Source: Saprospirales bacterium (lineage in GTDB: Bacteria > Bacteroidota > Bacteroidia > Chitinophagales > Saprospiraceae). From it: a stretch of DNA of 64,000 nucleotides. Every line of letters begins with the position of its first letter. The stretch's first letter is position 1. The position numbers and the translations under genes were made by a program. Shown in pieces: positions 62,539 to 64,000 of the stretch. Location of the stretch: contig JADJBL010000002.1 in NCBI GenBank assembly GCA_016703765.1, positions 124,001-188,000 of the forward strand. Reading direction: 5' to 3'. The notes below the pieces were generated by a model. That model did not search any database, was not told the DNA's origin, and saw nothing but the letters and a program-made list of their open reading frames with translations.

Positions 62539-64000
62539 AAGCGAAGCTTCCTTCATCGACAGATTCACCCGTTTTCTAGCCAGGTCCACGTCCAGCACTT
62601 TGACCAGGACTTCCTGCTGGAGGGAGACCACGTCGGTCGGGTTTTTGACGAAGGTATTGGCCAGTTGGGAAATATGGACCAGTCCGTCCTGCTTGACGCC
62701 GATATCGACAAACACGCCGAAGTTGGTAATGTTGGTGACGATGCCCGGCAACAACATGCCGGTGCGGAGGTCTTCGAGGGTGTGCACTTCCCTTGAAAAT
62801 TCAAAGGTGCGGGCCTCGCCCCGGGGATCGAGCCCGGGTTTGGCGAGCTCCTTGAGGATATCGTTGATGGTGGGCAGTCCCACATTTCCGGAAATATACA
62901 ATTTGGGGTCGATCTTGCGCTGGAGCTCCTTGCCGCCGACCAGCTCTTCGACGCTGCAGCCCAGGTCCTTTGCCATGCGCAGGACGATGGAGTAGCTTTC
63001 CGGGTGTACAGCAGTGTTGTCCAGAGGGTGCTTGCCCTCGCGGATGCGCAGGAAGCCCGCGCTCAGTTCGAAGGCCTTGTCGCCCATGCGAGGCACTTTT
63101 TTCAGTTCCTCCCGGGAGCGGAAAGCCCCGTTTTCGGAGCGGAACTGCACGATATTTTGGGCCAGCGCGGGCCCCAGGCCCGACACATAGGTCAGCAAGT
63201 GTTTACTGGCGGTGTTGACGTTGATGCCCACCCTGTTTACGCAGCTCTCCACCACCCGGTCGAGGCTCTCGCGGAGCTGCACCTGGTTGACGTCGTGCTG
63301 GTATTGGCCCACGCCGATGGATTTGGCTTCGATCTTGACCAGTTCGGCCAGGGGGTCCATCAAACGGCGGCCGATGGAAACGGCGCCGCGAACCGTGAGG
63401 TCCTGGTCGGGAAATTCCTCCCGGGCCACCTCGGAGGCGGAATAGATCGAGGCGCCGCTTTCGTTGACGAGAAAAACGGGAATGCGGGAGGCAAAGGAGG
63501 CGGTTCTCAGGAGCGAGATCGTTTCCCTGCCTGCGGTGCCGTTGCCCACGGCGATGGCTTCGAGTTGGTGTTTTTCGACCAGTTTTTCAATACTGGAAAG
63601 CGTCTCTTCCACCTTCAACTGGGGCGGGTGGGGATAGACGACGGAGGTGTGAAGCAGGTCGCCGAATTCATTGAGGACCACAACCTTGCAGCCCGTTCGA
63701 AAGCCGGGATCGAGCCCGAGCACCCGCTTTTGCCCGATAGGAGGGGCCATGAGCAGTTGGCGGAGGTTTTCGGCAAAAACGAGGATGGCCTCTTTGTCGG
63801 CTTTTTCTTTGGAACTATTCCGAAATTCCGTCTCGATAGATGGCGCCAGCAGGCGCTCGTAGCCATCGCGGATGGCCTCCTTCACCTCCGATGCGCAGGG
63901 ACTGATGGGCACGAGATACATCCGGTCGAGGGTAGACAGCGCTTCCTCCGGATCGGGTTCGATGACCAGGCGCAGGAAACCCTCCTCTTCTCCCCGGCGC
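62536..64000 (-). CDS. tex: Tex family RNA-binding transcription accessory protein (5' part off the window)
   Basis: The gene is open to the right edge, so only the C-terminal 487 or so residues are seen. Features: a YqgF/RNase H-like region (QKRVLGLDPGFRTGCKVVVLNE), a helix-hairpin-helix region (ASKHLLTYVSGLGPALAQNIV), and a C-terminal S1 domain (LPGIVTNITNFGVFVDIGVKQDG). Tex proteins bind RNA and help with transcription elongation and stress. The start lies outside the window. Confidence 0.93.
   Translation of the reverse strand, partial: RRGEEEGFLRLVIEPDPEEALSTLDRMYLVPISPCASEVKEAIRDGYERLLAPSIETEFRNSSKEKADKEAILVFAENLRQLLMAPPIGQKRVLGLDPGFRTGCKVVVLNEFGDLLHTSVVYPHPPQLKVEETLSSIEKLVEKHQLEAIAVGNGTAGRETISLLRTASFASRIPVFLVNESGASIYSASEVAREEFPDQDLTVRGAVSIGRRLMDPLAELVKIEAKSIGVGQYQHDVNQVQLRESLDRVVESCVNRVGINVNTASKHLLTYVSGLGPALAQNIVQFRSENGAFRSREELKKVPRMGDKAFELSAGFLRIREGKHPLDNTAVHPESYSIVLRMAKDLGCSVEELVGGKELQRKIDPKLYISGNVGLPTINDILKELAKPGLDPRGEARTFEFSREVHTLEDLRTGMLLPGIVTNITNFGVFVDIGVKQDGLVHISQLANTFVKNPTDVVSLQQEVLVKVLDVDLARKRVNLSMKEASL

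Overview
The window looks like a chromosomal piece of a Bacteroidota bacterium of the Saprospiria/Saprospiraceae type. The evidence is: several secreted proteins ending in type IX secretion (T9SS) sorting domains; HYR/dockerin-like and cohesin-like proteins; Bacteroidota-restricted families (DUF4836, DUF3667, DUF4295, bifunctional nuclease with UVR tail, BshB1); promoters of the TAnnTTTG class; and almost no Shine-Dalgarno sequences. Base composition is moderately GC-rich by eye. I see no phage, insertion sequence, CRISPR array or plasmid function, so most of the window is ordinary core genome.

Layout. 1-360: end of an rRNA operon (23S 3' end, 5S, terminator). 0.4-7.8 kb: housekeeping genes (glutamine amidotransferase, CvpA, ribA, mazG, bifunctional nuclease, threonine aldolase, degenerate Nudix regulator). 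7.8-15.9 kb: a lipoprotein, a giant HYR/dockerin protein, ruvX, def, a Glu/Leu-type dehydrogenase and an OmpA-like porin. 15.9-23.2 kb: lipoyl acyltransferase (E2), recR, a glycosyltransferase, an M20 hydrolase, a sigma-54 activator and a LOG-family protein. 23.2-29.7 kb: a minus-strand run of envelope genes (outer-membrane protein, LVIVD protein, DUF3667, CapA, M23 peptidase). 29.7-30.2 kb: an AT-rich divergent gap with DnaA-box-like sites. 30.2-43.1 kb: alaS, an RHH/HNH pair, an M14 peptidase, small envelope genes, DUF4836, and an oxidoreductase/lipoprotein/sugar transferase cluster. 43.1-45 kb: the operon tRNA-Arg, rpmB, rpmG, DUF4295, ftsY. 45-55.5 kb: mostly secreted proteins (S8 peptidase, PQQ-type sugar dehydrogenase, cohesin lipoprotein, LVIVD protein) and a histone-H1/AT-hook-like protein. 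55.6-64 kb: bshB1, a THUMP methyltransferase, acyl-CoA carboxylase beta, a DegQ-like protease, dapF, a TPR protein and tex (running off the end).

Two things stand out. First, at least eight intergenic gaps are filled by arrays of very short (8, 9 or about 16 nt) repeats, most arranged as two complementary arms that would fold into long hairpins. They occur in convergent, divergent and codirectional gaps, so they are not simply terminators. I do not recognise them as a described repeat class; they are the best candidate here for something undescribed. Second, eight genes including essential alaS are broken by single-base errors, nearly all in homopolymer runs, and every one rejoins with a single-base change. 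This is most simply read as sequencing or assembly error. The split genes are therefore annotated as single genes.

Other points of interest: three genes (ribA, ruvX, recR) have a TAnnTTTG promoter box ending exactly 4 nt before the start codon, which predicts leaderless mRNAs; a possible replication-origin-like site upstream of alaS; a cohesin lipoprotein and a dockerin protein in the same neighbourhood; and an HNH nuclease gene cut by an in-frame stop.
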